Assembly: GCA_009363175.1 (NCBI GenBank)
Contig: CP045205.1
Location: 3,596,001-3,660,000, forward strand
Length of the DNA: 64,000 nucleotides
Origin: Citrobacter telavivensis
GTDB taxonomy: Bacteria > Pseudomonadota > Gammaproteobacteria > Enterobacterales > Enterobacteriaceae
Direction of reading: 5' to 3'
Under the pieces are notes generated by a model that was not told the origin of the DNA, did no database searches, and saw only the letters and a program-made list of their open reading frames with translations. Both the position numbers and the translations under genes were made by a program. Position 1 is the stretch's first letter; every line of letters begins with the position of its first letter. Below, in pieces: positions 17,538 through 26,764 of this stretch.

Positions 17538-18162
17538 CTTTACCTGACCAGATTATCTCGCCAGTTTGTACCAGCATTAATTGCATTTGCAGCGATGGCG
17601 CGTTGACGTTACCCGAAGCACTGGAATACAACACATAGTGCGCGCCGACATTACGGGCAATACCAATCGCCTTGCTGCGCGTTCCCAGACTGTCCTGCGG
17701 CGACAGCCCTAACTGCTGTTTTGCCAGCGACAGCTGTTGCGCGGAGACCAGGGTAAATTTGCCATTGTTCGCCAGCGCATTACGCAGCGTTTCTGTGGCT
17801 TCGCCTGCGTTTAGCGAACCGTTAGTGCGGTTATTGACGCTATCGACCAGCAGTACGCTCCCCGCCGTGACGCCATCAGCCTGCAGCATTTTGCCTACCA
17901 TCGGCTGCATCGCGCTATTCCAGTCGTAATGACGTATGCGCGGTGCCGGTGCCGCGGTCTGATCTTCATGTTCAATAGGACCCGGCTGTCCCGGGATCGT
18001 GGGAACCGAAGGTACCCCCGGAGCGGGTTCTTGCGGCTGCGCGGGCTGTTCCGGTGTGGGTTTCACCTCATCAACCGGTGCAGGTTCACGTTGCACCACA
18101 CAACCGGACAGGAACATCGCCAGCGCGGCTATCAATGCGTAGCGACTCATTTTTGTCTTCAA
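17518..18162 (-). CDS. lpoB: LpoB, outer-membrane lipoprotein activator of PBP1b
   Basis: Lipoprotein that crosses the periplasm and stimulates the bifunctional peptidoglycan synthase PBP1b. The 214 residues have a lipoprotein signal with lipobox LSGC (Cys21). A Pro/Glu-rich linker follows at about 28-75 (PTPEQPAQPQEPAPGVPSVP), then the globular C-terminal domain with DWNSAMQPMVGKML and VLLVDSVNNRTNGSL. E. coli LpoB has 213 residues. MKTKM and the inner ATG five codons in are both possible starts. It lies between ycfL and thiK in one orientation. Confidence 0.96.
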   Translation of the reverse strand: MKTKMSRYALIAALAMFLSGCVVQREPAPVDEVKPTPEQPAQPQEPAPGVPSVPTIPGQPGPIEHEDQTAAPAPRIRHYDWNSAMQPMVGKMLQADGVTAGSVLLVDSVNNRTNGSLNAGEATETLRNALANNGKFTLVSAQQLSLAKQQLGLSPQDSLGTRSKAIGIARNVGAHYVLYSSASGNVNAPSLQMQLMLVQTGEIIWSGKGAVQQQ

Positions 18163-18172
18163 GATTCACCCC

Positions 18173-18550
18173 TTACAAATAAAGATAAAGTCTGACTTTG
18201 TGCGCCCCCAGATAATTGGCGCTGCCATACAACGTGACCGACGAATGCGCTGGTATCGTCACGCTGCGTGGCGCTTCCAGAGGGTGCATCTCCAGCCCTC
18301 TGGCGTCATACCAGTAAAAGCGATAATGAACGGTAACGGGTTCTTGCCTTTCGTTATACAGCGTTGAGGATGCAGAGGGCTGAATATCAGACGTGGTCAA
18401 CGTCGGCTCTTGCGCGGTGATCCCCGCCGCCAGTAGCGTCGACTCCATCACCAGCGACTGCTCATCGCTTACCGGGATCTCAGGATGAGAACGGCACCCG
18501 GCAAGTAAGAGCAGACCCAGCGAAAGCGCAATGCATCCTCTGATCATCAT
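18173..18550 (-). CDS. ycfL: YcfL, DUF1425 lipoprotein
   Basis: Predicted lipoprotein of 125 residues with signal MMIRGCIALSLGLLLLAGC and lipobox Cys19. The rest is a beta-rich DUF1425 domain (RQEPVTVHYRFYWYDARGLE, then VTIPAHSSVTLYGSA). The function is unknown; the position beside lpoB suggests an envelope role. Its start overlaps the hinT stop by one base. Confidence 0.92.
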   Translation of the reverse strand: MMIRGCIALSLGLLLLAGCRSHPEIPVSDEQSLVMESTLLAAGITAQEPTLTTSDIQPSASSTLYNERQEPVTVHYRFYWYDARGLEMHPLEAPRSVTIPAHSSVTLYGSANYLGAHKVRLYLYL

Positions 18551-18909
18551 TACAGCCCTTTGTGCGCGAGCATAGGACCGAGCGCGCGACCGCCCAACAG
18601 ATGCATATGGATGTGATACACCTCCTGGCCGCCATGACGATTGGTGTTCATGATCAAGCGGTAGCCATCTTCGGCAATGCCTTCCTGTTCGGCAATTTTT
18701 GCCGCAACGGTAATCATCCGTCCCAGCGCTTGCTCATGCTCAGCGGTAACATCATTAACCGTCGGGATCAGAACGTTGGGGATGATCAGAATGTGTGTAG
18801 GCGCCTGCGGTGAAATATCCCGGAATGCCGTCACCAGGTCATCCTGGTAAACGATATCGGAAGGGATTTCACGACGAATAATCTTGCTGAATATAGTCTC
18901 TTCTGCCAC
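18550..18909 (-). CDS. hinT: HinT, purine nucleoside phosphoramidase (HIT family)
   Basis: Cytoplasmic homodimer that hydrolyses AMP-linked phosphoramidates such as lysyl-AMP. The 119 residues match E. coli HinT. The histidine triad appears as YHIHMHLLGGR near residue 100, and the N-terminal MAEETIFSKIIRREIPSDIVYQ is typical. It is the first gene of the leftward group hinT-ycfL-lpoB-thiK-nagZ-ycfP and diverges from fhuE. Confidence 0.97.
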   Translation of the reverse strand: MAEETIFSKIIRREIPSDIVYQDDLVTAFRDISPQAPTHILIIPNVLIPTVNDVTAEHEQALGRMITVAAKIAEQEGIAEDGYRLIMNTNRHGGQEVYHIHMHLLGGRALGPMLAHKGL

Positions 18910-19260
18910 GACGTTTTCCTTTTCTAAAAATAGCCATGCGTGATGTCATGCTACGCTGAGCCACACTGCGAGTATAGAGTATTAGCGACTTAACCCCGCT
19001 CTTTCAACCTTAACCCACGATTTCTTAAGCAAAAAATCGCCTCAGTGATGCGCTTATCGCCATTTGTCCCCTCTCCTGCGCAAAAAAGTAGTGAAACAAG
19101 ATTTCAGAAAGCAAGTTACATCTGTTTACAGAGATAATATGAATGCGTATATTTCGCATTTGCATTTTCATGCGCATTTAACGGTTAGAAAAATAAAAAG
19201 GGGCTCATCGCCACCTCTTACGGCCTGAGCCAGGACTCGTTCACGATTAAGGGCTTTCTG
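18910..19260. other. Divergent hinT-fhuE regulatory region
   Basis: These 351 bases hold no gene that I can support. They must contain the hinT promoter (leftward) and the iron-regulated fhuE promoter (rightward). AT-rich sequence with repeated GCAT/ATGC words lies at about 19130-19180. The best Fur-like match, GATAATATGAATGCGTATA at 19133-19151, agrees with the consensus at only 12 of 19 positions. Confidence 0.6.
19133..19151 (+). promoter_or_regulatory. Possible Fur box of fhuE
   Basis: The left half GATAAT is intact but the right half is poor (12 of 19 overall). fhuE is Fur-regulated in E. coli, which is the main reason to look here. The exact position is uncertain. Confidence 0.35.
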
Positions 19261-21456
19261 ATGTCTTTCACAACACACAACAGGGATGAACAATGTCAGG
19301 CTGCTGCAACACCATCGTTGCTGGCAGCCTGTATCGCTATGGCACTGATGCCATCCATGAGTTTCGCGGCGGCCACGCCAGAAGAGACCGTCATTGTCGA
19401 CGGTTCTGCGCCAGCGACCACCTCGGACAGTGACGAACGGGATTACAGCGTCAAATCCACTACCGCCGGAACCAAAATGATGATGACCCAACGCGATATT
19501 CCGCAGTCGGTCAGCATCATCAGCGAGCAACGCATGGATGACCAGCAGTTGCAAACGCTGGGCGACGTGATGGACAGCACGCTCGGGATCAGCAAAAGCC
19601 AGGCGGACTCTGACCGCGTCAGCTACTTCTCCCGTGGTTTCCAGATTGATAACTATATGGTCGATGGTATTCCGACCTATTTCGAATCCCGCTGGAATCT
19701 GGGTGATGCCCTCACCGATATGGCACTCTACGAGCGCGTGGAAGTGGTGCGCGGCTCAAACGGCCTGATGACCGGTACGGGCAACCCGTCGGCCTCCATC
19801 AATATGATCCGTAAACATGCGACCAGTCGTGAGTTCAAAGGCAACGTATCGGCGGAATATGGCAGCTGGAACAAACAGCGCTACGTGATGGATCTGCAAA
19901 GTCCGCTCACCGATGACGGTAATGTGCGCGCACGCGTTGTGGCGGGTTATCAGGACAACGACTCCTGGCTCGATCGCTATCACAGCGAGAAAAACTTCTT
20001 CTCGGGCATTATTGATGCTGACCTGGGTGAAACCACCAGCCTTGCCGCCGGCTATGAATATCAGAAAATCAAAGTGGACAGCCCTACCTGGGGTGGTCTG
20101 CCACGCTGGAATACCGACGGCAGCAAAAACAGCTACGACCGCGCCCGCAGCACCGCGCCAGACTGGGCGTATAACGATAAAGAGATCAACAAAGTCTTTG
20201 TCACACTCAAACAGCGTTTTGCCGACACCTGGCAGGCGACGATGAATGCGACCCACTCGGAAATCAAATTCGACAGTAAAACGATGTATGTCGATGCGTA
20301 CGTGAATAAGGCAGATGGCATGCTGGTCGGTCCTTACGGCAGCTACGGACCGGGCTATGACTACGTTGGCGGCACGGGCTGGAACAGCGGCAAGCGTAAG
20401 GTTGATGCGCTGGATCTCTTTGCCGACGGCGGTTATGACCTGTTCGGTCGTCAGCACAACCTGATGTTTGGCGGCAGCTACAGCAAACAGAACAACCGCT
20501 ATTTCAGCTCCTGGGCAAACGTCTTCCCGGCTGAGATTGGCAGTTTCAATAACTTCAATGGCAACTTCCCGCAAACCGACTGGGCACCCCAGTCGCTGGC
20601 CCAGGACGACACCACGCACATGAAGTCGCTGTACGCTGCGACGCGTATTTCGCTGGCTGACCCGCTGCACCTGATCCTCGGCGCGCGCTACACCAACTGG
20701 CGTGTCGATACCCTGAGCTACAGCATGGAGAAAAACCACACCACGCCATATGCCGGTCTGGTTTACGACATCAATGATAACTGGTCAACTTACGCCAGCT
20801 ACACCTCCATCTTCCAGCCGCAGAACAAACGCGACAGCAGCGGGAAATACCTCACGCCGGTCACCGGCAACAACTATGAGGTAGGTCTGAAGTCCGACTG
20901 GATGAACAGCCGACTGACCACCACCCTCGCCGTGTTCCGCATTGAGCAAGATAACGTTGCCCAATCGACAGGTGCCCCAATTCCGGGTACCAATGGCGAT
21001 ATCGCGTATAAAACGGCGAACGGAACCGTCAGCAAAGGGGTTGAATTCGAAGTTAACGGGGCGATCACCGATAACTGGCAGATGACCTTTGGCGCAACGC
21101 GGTACGTTGCGGAAGATAATGAAGGCAACGCCGTCAATCCGAATCTGCCGCGTACCAGCGTCAAGCTGTTCACCAGCTACCGTCTGCCGGTAATGCCCGA
21201 CCTGACCGTGGGCGGCGGCGTGAACTGGCAGAACCGCGTGTACACCGACACCGCGACGCCATACGGCACCTTCCGCGCAGAACAAGGCAGTTACGCACTG
21301 GTGGATCTGTTCACCCGCTACCAGGTGACCAAAAACTTCTCTGTGCAGGGTAACGTCAACAACCTGTTCGATAAAACCTACGACACCAACGTCGAAGGAT
21401 CGATTGTTTATGGTGAGCCGCGCAACGTGAGCATCACCGCAAACTATCAGTTCTGA
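19261..21456 (+). CDS. fhuE: FhuE, TonB-dependent receptor for coprogen and other fungal hydroxamate siderophores
   Basis: Outer-membrane receptor for ferric coprogen, ferrioxamine B and rhodotorulic acid; energised by TonB-ExbBD and delivering to FhuBCD. The 731 residues resemble E. coli FhuE throughout. A signal peptide ends near MSFAAATPEE, the TonB box region is EETVIVDGS, the plug contains TQRDIPQSVSIIS and ERVEVVRGSNGLMTGTGNPS, and the barrel ends NVSITANYQF with terminal Phe. The start at MSFTTHNRDEQC gives a long n-region; an ATG 30 bases further in is possible. It is convergent with ptsG. Confidence 0.97.
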   Translation: MSFTTHNRDEQCQAAATPSLLAACIAMALMPSMSFAAATPEETVIVDGSAPATTSDSDERDYSVKSTTAGTKMMMTQRDIPQSVSIISEQRMDDQQLQTLGDVMDSTLGISKSQADSDRVSYFSRGFQIDNYMVDGIPTYFESRWNLGDALTDMALYERVEVVRGSNGLMTGTGNPSASINMIRKHATSREFKGNVSAEYGSWNKQRYVMDLQSPLTDDGNVRARVVAGYQDNDSWLDRYHSEKNFFSGIIDADLGETTSLAAGYEYQKIKVDSPTWGGLPRWNTDGSKNSYDRARSTAPDWAYNDKEINKVFVTLKQRFADTWQATMNATHSEIKFDSKTMYVDAYVNKADGMLVGPYGSYGPGYDYVGGTGWNSGKRKVDALDLFADGGYDLFGRQHNLMFGGSYSKQNNRYFSSWANVFPAEIGSFNNFNGNFPQTDWAPQSLAQDDTTHMKSLYAATRISLADPLHLILGARYTNWRVDTLSYSMEKNHTTPYAGLVYDINDNWSTYASYTSIFQPQNKRDSSGKYLTPVTGNNYEVGLKSDWMNSRLTTTLAVFRIEQDNVAQSTGAPIPGTNGDIAYKTANGTVSKGVEFEVNGAITDNWQMTFGATRYVAEDNEGNAVNPNLPRTSVKLFTSYRLPVMPDLTVGGGVNWQNRVYTDTATPYGTFRAEQGSYALVDLFTRYQVTKNFSVQGNVNNLFDKTYDTNVEGSIVYGEPRNVSITANYQF

Positions 21457-21524
21457 TCGCCCTGTCGATGACGGCGTTGGCGCTTTACCCGGTTATCAGC
21501 GCGTCATCAGGTGTTCCAGAATGT

Positions 21525-21550
21525 AAAAAAGGCAGCCATTTGGCTGCCTT
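21525..21550 (-). terminator. Intrinsic terminator of ptsG
   Basis: GGCAGCCA and TGGCTGCC (21531-21548) form a stem. In the ptsG direction it is followed by six T. It may also slow fhuE read-through. Confidence 0.85.
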
Positions 21551-21573
21551 AGTTCTCCCCAACTTATTTGGTC

Positions 21574-23007
21574 TTAGCTGTTACGGATGTATTCATCCAT
21601 CTCAGTTTTCAGGTTATCGGACTTCGTACCGAAAATAGCCTGAACACCGGAACCGGCAACCACCACACCTGCCGCACCCAGTTTCTTCAGGCCAGCCTGA
21701 TCCACTTTCGCCACGTCAGCCACGCTGACGCGCAGACGGGTAATGCACGCATCCAGGTTAGTGATGTTTTCTTTACCACCAAACGCCGCAATCAGCGCCG
21801 GTGCCATTTCACTGGTCGCGCCCGCTTTCGCGTCGTCGGTATTATCTTCACGACCCGGAGTCTTCAGATCCAGCGCTTTAATCAGCACGCGGAAGATGGT
21901 GTAGTAAACAATCGCATAGCCCGCACCAACAATCGGGAACAACCACAGCTTGCTGCTGTTACCGGACAGCACGATAAAGTCGATCAGACCGTGTGAGAAC
22001 GACGTACCGTCACGCATACCCAGCAGGATACAGATCGGGAACGCCAGCCCAGCCAGAATCGCATGGATAACGTACAGGATCGGCGCAACGAACATGAAGG
22101 AGAACTCGATCGGCTCGGTGATACCGGTCAGGAACGAGGTCAGCGCTGCGGAGATCATGATGCCGCCCACTTTGGCGCGGTTTTCTGGTTTAGCGGAGTG
22201 CCAGATAGCAATGGCAGCAGCCGGCAGACCATACATTTTGAACAGGAAGCCGCCAGACAACATACCCGCAGTCGGGTCGCCCGCCATGTAGCGAGGAATA
22301 TCGCCGTGGAAGACCTGACCTGCCGCGTTGGTGTACTCGCCAATCTGCATCTGGAAAGGAACGTTCCAGATATGGTGCAGACCAAACGGTACCAGGCAGC
22401 GTTCAATGAAGCCGTAAATACCGAACGCCACGACCGGGTTCTGGTAAGCAGCCCACTGAGAGAACGTCTGGATAGCAGTACCGATCGGCGGCCAAATGAA
22501 GGACAGGACCACACCGGTAAAGATCGCCGCCAGACCAGAAATGATCGGCACGAAGCGCTTACCAGCAAAGAAGCCCAGATACTCAGGCAGCTTGATACGG
22601 TAGAAGCGGTTAAACATGTACGCTGCAATCGCACCGGAGATAATCCCCCCGAGTACACCCGTATCCGCAAGGTGTTTTGCTGCGATCTCTTCAGCAGGTA
22701 AATGCAGAACCAGCGGCGCGACCACAGCCATGGTTTTCACCATGATGCCATAAGCGACAACCGAAGCCAGAGCCGAAACGCCATCATTGTTGGTAAAGCC
22801 AAGCGCGACACCAATAGCGAAAATCAGCGGCATGTTTGCAAAAACAGAACCGCCGGCTTCTGCCATCACGTGCGATACAACGGCTGGCAGCCAGCTGAAG
22901 TTTGCGGAACCGACGCCCAGCAGGATACCTGCGATAGGCAATACGGATACCGGCAGCATCAGCGATTTACCGACCTTTTGCAGGTTAGCAAATGCATTCT
23001 TAAACAT
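21574..23007 (-). CDS. ptsG: PtsG, glucose-specific PTS enzyme IICB
   Basis: Inner-membrane permease and phosphotransferase importing glucose as glucose 6-phosphate, receiving phosphate from EIIA-Glc (Crr). I start at MFKNAFANLQKVGKSLM, preceded by AGGAG, giving 477 residues as in E. coli; the longer in-frame stretch upstream is regulatory DNA. The IIC domain has about ten membrane segments (about 1-385) with GITEPIEFSF, followed by a linker LKTPGREDN and the IIB domain with phosphorylated Cys421 in NLDACITRLRVSV. The leader and start region match the E. coli SgrS small-RNA target (ACTCAGGAGCACTCTC). Mlc- and CRP-like sites lie upstream. Confidence 0.98.
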   Translation of the reverse strand: MFKNAFANLQKVGKSLMLPVSVLPIAGILLGVGSANFSWLPAVVSHVMAEAGGSVFANMPLIFAIGVALGFTNNDGVSALASVVAYGIMVKTMAVVAPLVLHLPAEEIAAKHLADTGVLGGIISGAIAAYMFNRFYRIKLPEYLGFFAGKRFVPIISGLAAIFTGVVLSFIWPPIGTAIQTFSQWAAYQNPVVAFGIYGFIERCLVPFGLHHIWNVPFQMQIGEYTNAAGQVFHGDIPRYMAGDPTAGMLSGGFLFKMYGLPAAAIAIWHSAKPENRAKVGGIMISAALTSFLTGITEPIEFSFMFVAPILYVIHAILAGLAFPICILLGMRDGTSFSHGLIDFIVLSGNSSKLWLFPIVGAGYAIVYYTIFRVLIKALDLKTPGREDNTDDAKAGATSEMAPALIAAFGGKENITNLDACITRLRVSVADVAKVDQAGLKKLGAAGVVVAGSGVQAIFGTKSDNLKTEMDEYIRNS

Positions 23008-23100
23008 AATTGAGAGTGCTCCTGAGTATTTGTGCTTTCTACGTTCACACGCATTGGCGAGGGGGGAGAACCCCGCCGTGGACAGGGCATCTAAGTGCCC

Positions 23101-23127
23101 TTTATTTATTACACAGAGTAAAATAAA
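23101..23127 (-). promoter_or_regulatory. Mlc-type operator in the ptsG promoter
   Basis: On the minus strand the sequence TTATTTTACTCTGTGTAATA, continuing AATAAA, has the inverted TATTTTAC/TAATAAATA arrangement of the Mlc sites of E. coli ptsG. Derepression by glucose through Mlc is the known control. Confidence 0.65.
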
Positions 23128-23141
23128 TCGGCGAAATATAG

Positions 23142-23157
23142 TTTGACGGCTATCACG
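23142..23157 (-). promoter_or_regulatory. CRP-type site upstream of ptsG
   Basis: Minus strand GTGATAGCCGTCAAA has the spacing of a CRP site with one good half (GTGA) and one weaker half (TCAAA). It lies about 15-40 bases upstream of the Mlc-type operator, as in E. coli ptsG. Confidence 0.55.
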
Positions 23158-23299
23158 TTTCAACTCTGGAGAGCGCATCAAGTTGCACATTTTGCCAAAA
23201 AGGGTATCAGAATGTGTCAGATTGCTCATTCACCGCCCACTTTGTGGCGGTGAACTTTACTCGCTTTAATTATTAATTACGAGCTTTAAAAAAACTCAA

Positions 23300-24097
23300 C
23301 TACGAGGCTGACTGCAGACGGGAAGCGTTGATATGGAACAGGCGGGCAAAGTTGTCGGTGGTTATCTGCGCCAGTTCTTCAACCGCCACACCTTTCAATA
23401 CGGCCATGTATTCTGCCACGTCGCGAACCATCGCAGGCTGGTTCTCTTTCCCCCGATGCGGCACCGGCGCGAGATACGGGGAATCCGTCTCCACCAGCAG
23501 TCGATCCAGCGGCACATACCGCGCGGCGTCACGTAACTGTTCAGCATTACGGAAGGTCACAATGCCGGAAAAGGAGATATAAAAGCCCAGATCCAGTAGT
23601 TTACCCGCCGTTTCTCTGTCTTCTGTAAAACAGTGTAGTACGCCGCCACAATCCGTCACGTTTTCATGGCGAAGAATCGCCAGCGTATCAACGCGGGCAT
23701 CGCGCGTGTGGACGATAACCGGCTTGTTCAGTTCACGACCGATCTGGATATGCTGAATGAACGACTCCTGCTGGCGCACTTTTGTCTCAGGGGTATAAAA
23801 ATAGTCCAGCCCCGTCTCTCCCATCGCCACAACGCCCTCGTCAGCCGCCAGATGACGCAGTTCTTCCAGATCATAGGGTTCGTCCTGATTTAGCGGATGC
23901 ACGCCGCAGGAGAAAACGACGTTATCGCGCTGACCAACCAGTTCCCGCATGCCGCGGTATCCCGGCAGCGTCGTTGCCACCGCCAGACAGAATTTCACAT
24001 CGCGCGCGGCCGCCTTCGCCAGCACGTCATCCACATCCTTATGCAGAGATTGATAATCCAGGCCATCAAGATGGCAGTGCGAGTCGACTAAAAACAT
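23300..24097 (-). CDS. ycfH: YcfH, TatD-family metal-dependent hydrolase
   Basis: A 265-residue member of the TatD DNase-like family with a TIM-barrel amidohydrolase fold. Metal ligands are visible in SHCHLD at the start, GETGLDYFY near 92, PVIVHTRDA, HCFTE and ETDSPYLAP. E. coli YcfH has the same length; its physiological substrate is not settled, with DNase activity shown for relatives. It is the last gene of pabC-mltG-tmk-holB-ycfH, 10 bases after holB. Confidence 0.95.
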   Translation of the reverse strand: MFLVDSHCHLDGLDYQSLHKDVDDVLAKAAARDVKFCLAVATTLPGYRGMRELVGQRDNVVFSCGVHPLNQDEPYDLEELRHLAADEGVVAMGETGLDYFYTPETKVRQQESFIQHIQIGRELNKPVIVHTRDARVDTLAILRHENVTDCGGVLHCFTEDRETAGKLLDLGFYISFSGIVTFRNAEQLRDAARYVPLDRLLVETDSPYLAPVPHRGKENQPAMVRDVAEYMAVLKGVAVEELAQITTDNFARLFHINASRLQSAS

Positions 24098-24107
24098 AAT
24101 GTTTCTC

Positions 24108-25112
24108 TTACAGGTGGGGAACAGGCAACACGGTGCCTGGTTGCAGATAATGTTCGATTTGCAGAAGAAGATCGGTTAACACCAGTTCACGGTTTATTCC
24201 GGTCACGTTAAGCAGCTGTTCGCGACAGTGGCAAATGGCGTTAAGGATTGCCTGAATACGCATCTGAGACAACTGGCCGGCAATCGTGGCGATAAGTTGC
24301 CCGGCATCCGCGTTGGTCATCGCGGTGGCCCCGTGCTGACGTTTAAGCGCATCCATCATTAATGTCGCCTGCCAGTGTAGTCTGGCAGGCGCCTGTTCGT
24401 GATTCAGCACCGTCAATAATGAATACCAGTCACCCGCAGGGATGCTGCTTGCCAGCGCCTGACACAGCGCGTCGCGCTGGGACCAACTTTCGGCGTCCAG
24501 TAATGTCAGCGCCGCGCCCGGAGAACCGGCGCTCAGGCGCAACGCGGTCAATAACGCGTCTTGTGACGCTGTCACTTCTCGCGCAAGCCACGATACCGCG
24601 TACTGTTCCGCCGGTGGCGCGAGATGGTGTAAACGGCATCGGCTGCGCAGTGTCGCCAGTAATCGCGCGGGTTCACGACTGGCGAGAAAAAACCAGGTTT
24701 GCGCGGGCGGTTCTTCCAGCGTTTTAAGCAGCGCATTGGCAGCGGCATCCGTCATCAGTGCCGCATCCGGGATCCAGACCACTTTTGCTCCGCCCAGCCG
24801 CGCACGCTCATACAGTTTTTCACTCACTTCACGTACCGCATCAATGCCCAGCGTGTTTTTCCCTTTTTCAGGGAACAGAGAATAGTAATCCGGATGCGTG
24901 CCTGCCTGCATCAACTGGCAGCCACGGCAGTGACCACAGCTTTTGTGCCCTTCCGGTTGCTGGCAAAGCAGATAGCGGCTCAGCGCATAGATCAATGCGT
25001 CGTCGCCCATCCCCGGTAAAGCCTGAATCAGTAGCGCATGGTGACCCCTTCCCGCCTGATAGCTGGCTACCAGTTTTTCGAAATCAGGTCGTAACCATGG
25101 ATACCATTTCAT
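24108..25112 (-). CDS. holB: HolB, DNA polymerase III delta-prime subunit
   Basis: Clamp-loader subunit that, with HolA and DnaX, opens the beta clamp at primer ends. I start at MKWYPWLRPDF, 334 residues as in E. coli; the upstream seven codons overlap tmk further and are not conserved. The zinc module uses Cys50, Cys59, Cys62 and Cys65 (SCGHCRGC), the AAA+ domain has a degenerate P-loop (QALPGMGDDAL), as expected for delta-prime, and LKTLEEPPA carries the conserved SRC-region neighbour TLRSRCRL. Its ATG overlaps the tmk stop as ATGA. Confidence 0.97.
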   Translation of the reverse strand: MKWYPWLRPDFEKLVASYQAGRGHHALLIQALPGMGDDALIYALSRYLLCQQPEGHKSCGHCRGCQLMQAGTHPDYYSLFPEKGKNTLGIDAVREVSEKLYERARLGGAKVVWIPDAALMTDAAANALLKTLEEPPAQTWFFLASREPARLLATLRSRCRLHHLAPPAEQYAVSWLAREVTASQDALLTALRLSAGSPGAALTLLDAESWSQRDALCQALASSIPAGDWYSLLTVLNHEQAPARLHWQATLMMDALKRQHGATAMTNADAGQLIATIAGQLSQMRIQAILNAICHCREQLLNVTGINRELVLTDLLLQIEHYLQPGTVLPVPHL

Positions 25113-25750
25113 TCGCCCTGCTCCTTCACCCACTCGGTGATGGTGGTACGGATATCGTTCATCACGGTATCCAGCGGTTGCGTCGCATCAATTGTCCGGA
25201 TGCTGGGGTCCTGGGCTGCGAGATCCAGATAGCGGGCGCGGGTACGATTGAAGAAATCAAACGATTCCTGTTCGATGCGGTCCAGTTCACCGCGGGCACG
25301 GGCGCGTTTCAGACCCACCTCTGGCGTGACGTCCAGGTAAAGCGTTAAATCCGGGCGAAAGTCCCCCAACACGGCATCGCGCAGCGTCGCCAGCATCTGC
25401 TGATCGACCCCACGCCCACCGCCCTGATACGCCTGTGTGGACAGGTCGTGACGGTCGCCAATCACCCATTTACCCTCTTCGAGCGCAGGTTTGATCACCG
25501 TTTCAACCAGTTGCACGCGCGCGGCGTAAAACATCAGCACTTCGGCCTTTACGGTAATGGTTTCGTCACCGACCGAACGGATATCCAGCACCAGGCTACG
25601 CAGTTTTTCTGCCAGCTGTGTACCGCCCGGCTCGCGGGTAAAAACCATGTCGCGAATACCGAGTTGTTCAAGCGTCTCAACCACAACATTTTTTGCGGTC
25701 GTTTTTCCGGCGCCTTCCAGCCCCTCGATGACGATATAATTACTGCGCAT
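25109..25750 (-). CDS. tmk: Tmk, thymidylate kinase
   Basis: Phosphorylates dTMP to dTDP. The 213 residues have P-loop GLEGAGKTT at 10-18, the DR motif in GDRHDLSTQAYQGGGRG (LID/substrate region), and TREPGGT. The length is that of E. coli Tmk. It overlaps mltG by 11 bases and holB by 4, in the conserved pabC-mltG-tmk-holB-ycfH order, which places an essential nucleotide kinase with a replication subunit. Confidence 0.98.
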   Translation of the reverse strand: MRSNYIVIEGLEGAGKTTAKNVVVETLEQLGIRDMVFTREPGGTQLAEKLRSLVLDIRSVGDETITVKAEVLMFYAARVQLVETVIKPALEEGKWVIGDRHDLSTQAYQGGGRGVDQQMLATLRDAVLGDFRPDLTLYLDVTPEVGLKRARARGELDRIEQESFDFFNRTRARYLDLAAQDPSIRTIDATQPLDTVMNDIRTTITEWVKEQGE

Positions 25751-26762
25751 TTTTTTCCTTAAGCACTTTCAGGTAGTCCTGCACCGACCGGTTATGGCTG
25801 GCAAGATTAGTATTAAAAGTATGGCCGCCTTTACCGTCGGCCACAAAATAGAGATACGGTGTTTTAGCCGGGTGCGCCGCCGCTTTCAACGAGGCTTCAC
25901 CTGGCATCGCAATGGGTCCTGGCGGGAGCCCGGTGATAGTGTAGGTATTATAGGCCGTTGGCGTCTCCAGGTCCGCGCGCGAGATCTTGCCATTATAACG
26001 CTCCCCCATCCCGTAGATCACGGTAGGATCGGTTTGCAGACGCATCCCGACGCGCAGGCGGTTAATAAAGACGGAGGCGACCCGATCGCGTTCACTGGCA
26101 ATGGCCGTCTCTTTCTCAATGATCGAGGCCATCGTTACCAGTTGATTTTGATCTTTATAGGGCAACCCTTCCGCTCGCCCTTCCCAGATGTGCTCAACCG
26201 CCTTCACCATCTTTTGATGCGCGCGCTTGAGCAAGGCAATATCTGTGGTGTTGGCGGTATACATCCAGGTATCAGGCCAGAACCAACCTTCCAGCGCCTC
26301 TGTATTCTCCAGGCCCAGCGCTTTTGCGACGGTTTCGTAGTTATCATCACTCAGAGTGTGTTTGATGTACGGCGCGTCTCGCAGTTGCTTGAGATAATCA
26401 CTTAACCGCATGCCTTCCACCAGTCGCAGCGGGAACTGTGCCTCTTTCCCGCTTTCCAGCAGTTGCAGCATCTCGCGCACGCTCATGCCCGGCATTAAAC
26501 GATAGGTTCCCGCCTTAAAGTGGGAAAGATCCGGCTCGACCCGTAGCAGCCATTGAAACACGCGAGGACGATTAATGACCCGATCCGCATACAGTTGCTC
26601 GCCCAGGGCCAGACGACCGGTTCCCGGTTTGAGGGTAAAAATGGTCTCTTCTGTAATCAGGATTTTACTGTCCGCCAGATGGCGAACTTTCCACATTCCC
26701 GCGCCTGCGGCAATGCCCAATACAACAACCAGTAAAAGGACAACACGAAACAATTTTTTCAT
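25740..26762 (-). CDS. mltG: MltG (YceG), endolytic murein transglycosylase
   Basis: Inner-membrane lytic transglycosylase that cleaves nascent glycan strands and is thought to set their length. The 340 residues match E. coli. A single membrane anchor lies at about 5-25 (VVLLLVVVLGIAAGAGMW), then a LysM-like portion and the YceG catalytic domain with ASIIEKETA, whose Glu is the catalytic residue in the family, and LQTDPTVIYGMG. It is two bases downstream of pabC and overlaps tmk. Confidence 0.97.
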   Translation of the reverse strand: MKKLFRVVLLLVVVLGIAAGAGMWKVRHLADSKILITEETIFTLKPGTGRLALGEQLYADRVINRPRVFQWLLRVEPDLSHFKAGTYRLMPGMSVREMLQLLESGKEAQFPLRLVEGMRLSDYLKQLRDAPYIKHTLSDDNYETVAKALGLENTEALEGWFWPDTWMYTANTTDIALLKRAHQKMVKAVEHIWEGRAEGLPYKDQNQLVTMASIIEKETAIASERDRVASVFINRLRVGMRLQTDPTVIYGMGERYNGKISRADLETPTAYNTYTITGLPPGPIAMPGEASLKAAAHPAKTPYLYFVADGKGGHTFNTNLASHNRSVQDYLKVLKEKNAQ

Positions 26763-26764
26763 GA

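Larger units (their letters stand above)
23008..23299 (-). other. ycfH-ptsG intergenic region: ptsG promoter and leader
   Basis: The 292 bases hold the ptsG control region: CRP-like and Mlc-like sites, a GGGCACTTAGATGCCC hairpin (23083-23102 region) and the SgrS-paired leader next to the start. No gene is supported. Confidence 0.6.

Noticed and set aside
19756..20739. 327-codon minus-strand frame within fhuE
   Set aside because: Shadow of the fhuE coding strand; no recognisable domain.
23008..23229. N-terminal extension of PtsG by 74 codons
   Set aside because: This stretch contains the CRP/Mlc sites and leader; the ATG at 23007 has a perfect ribosome site and the known SgrS target.
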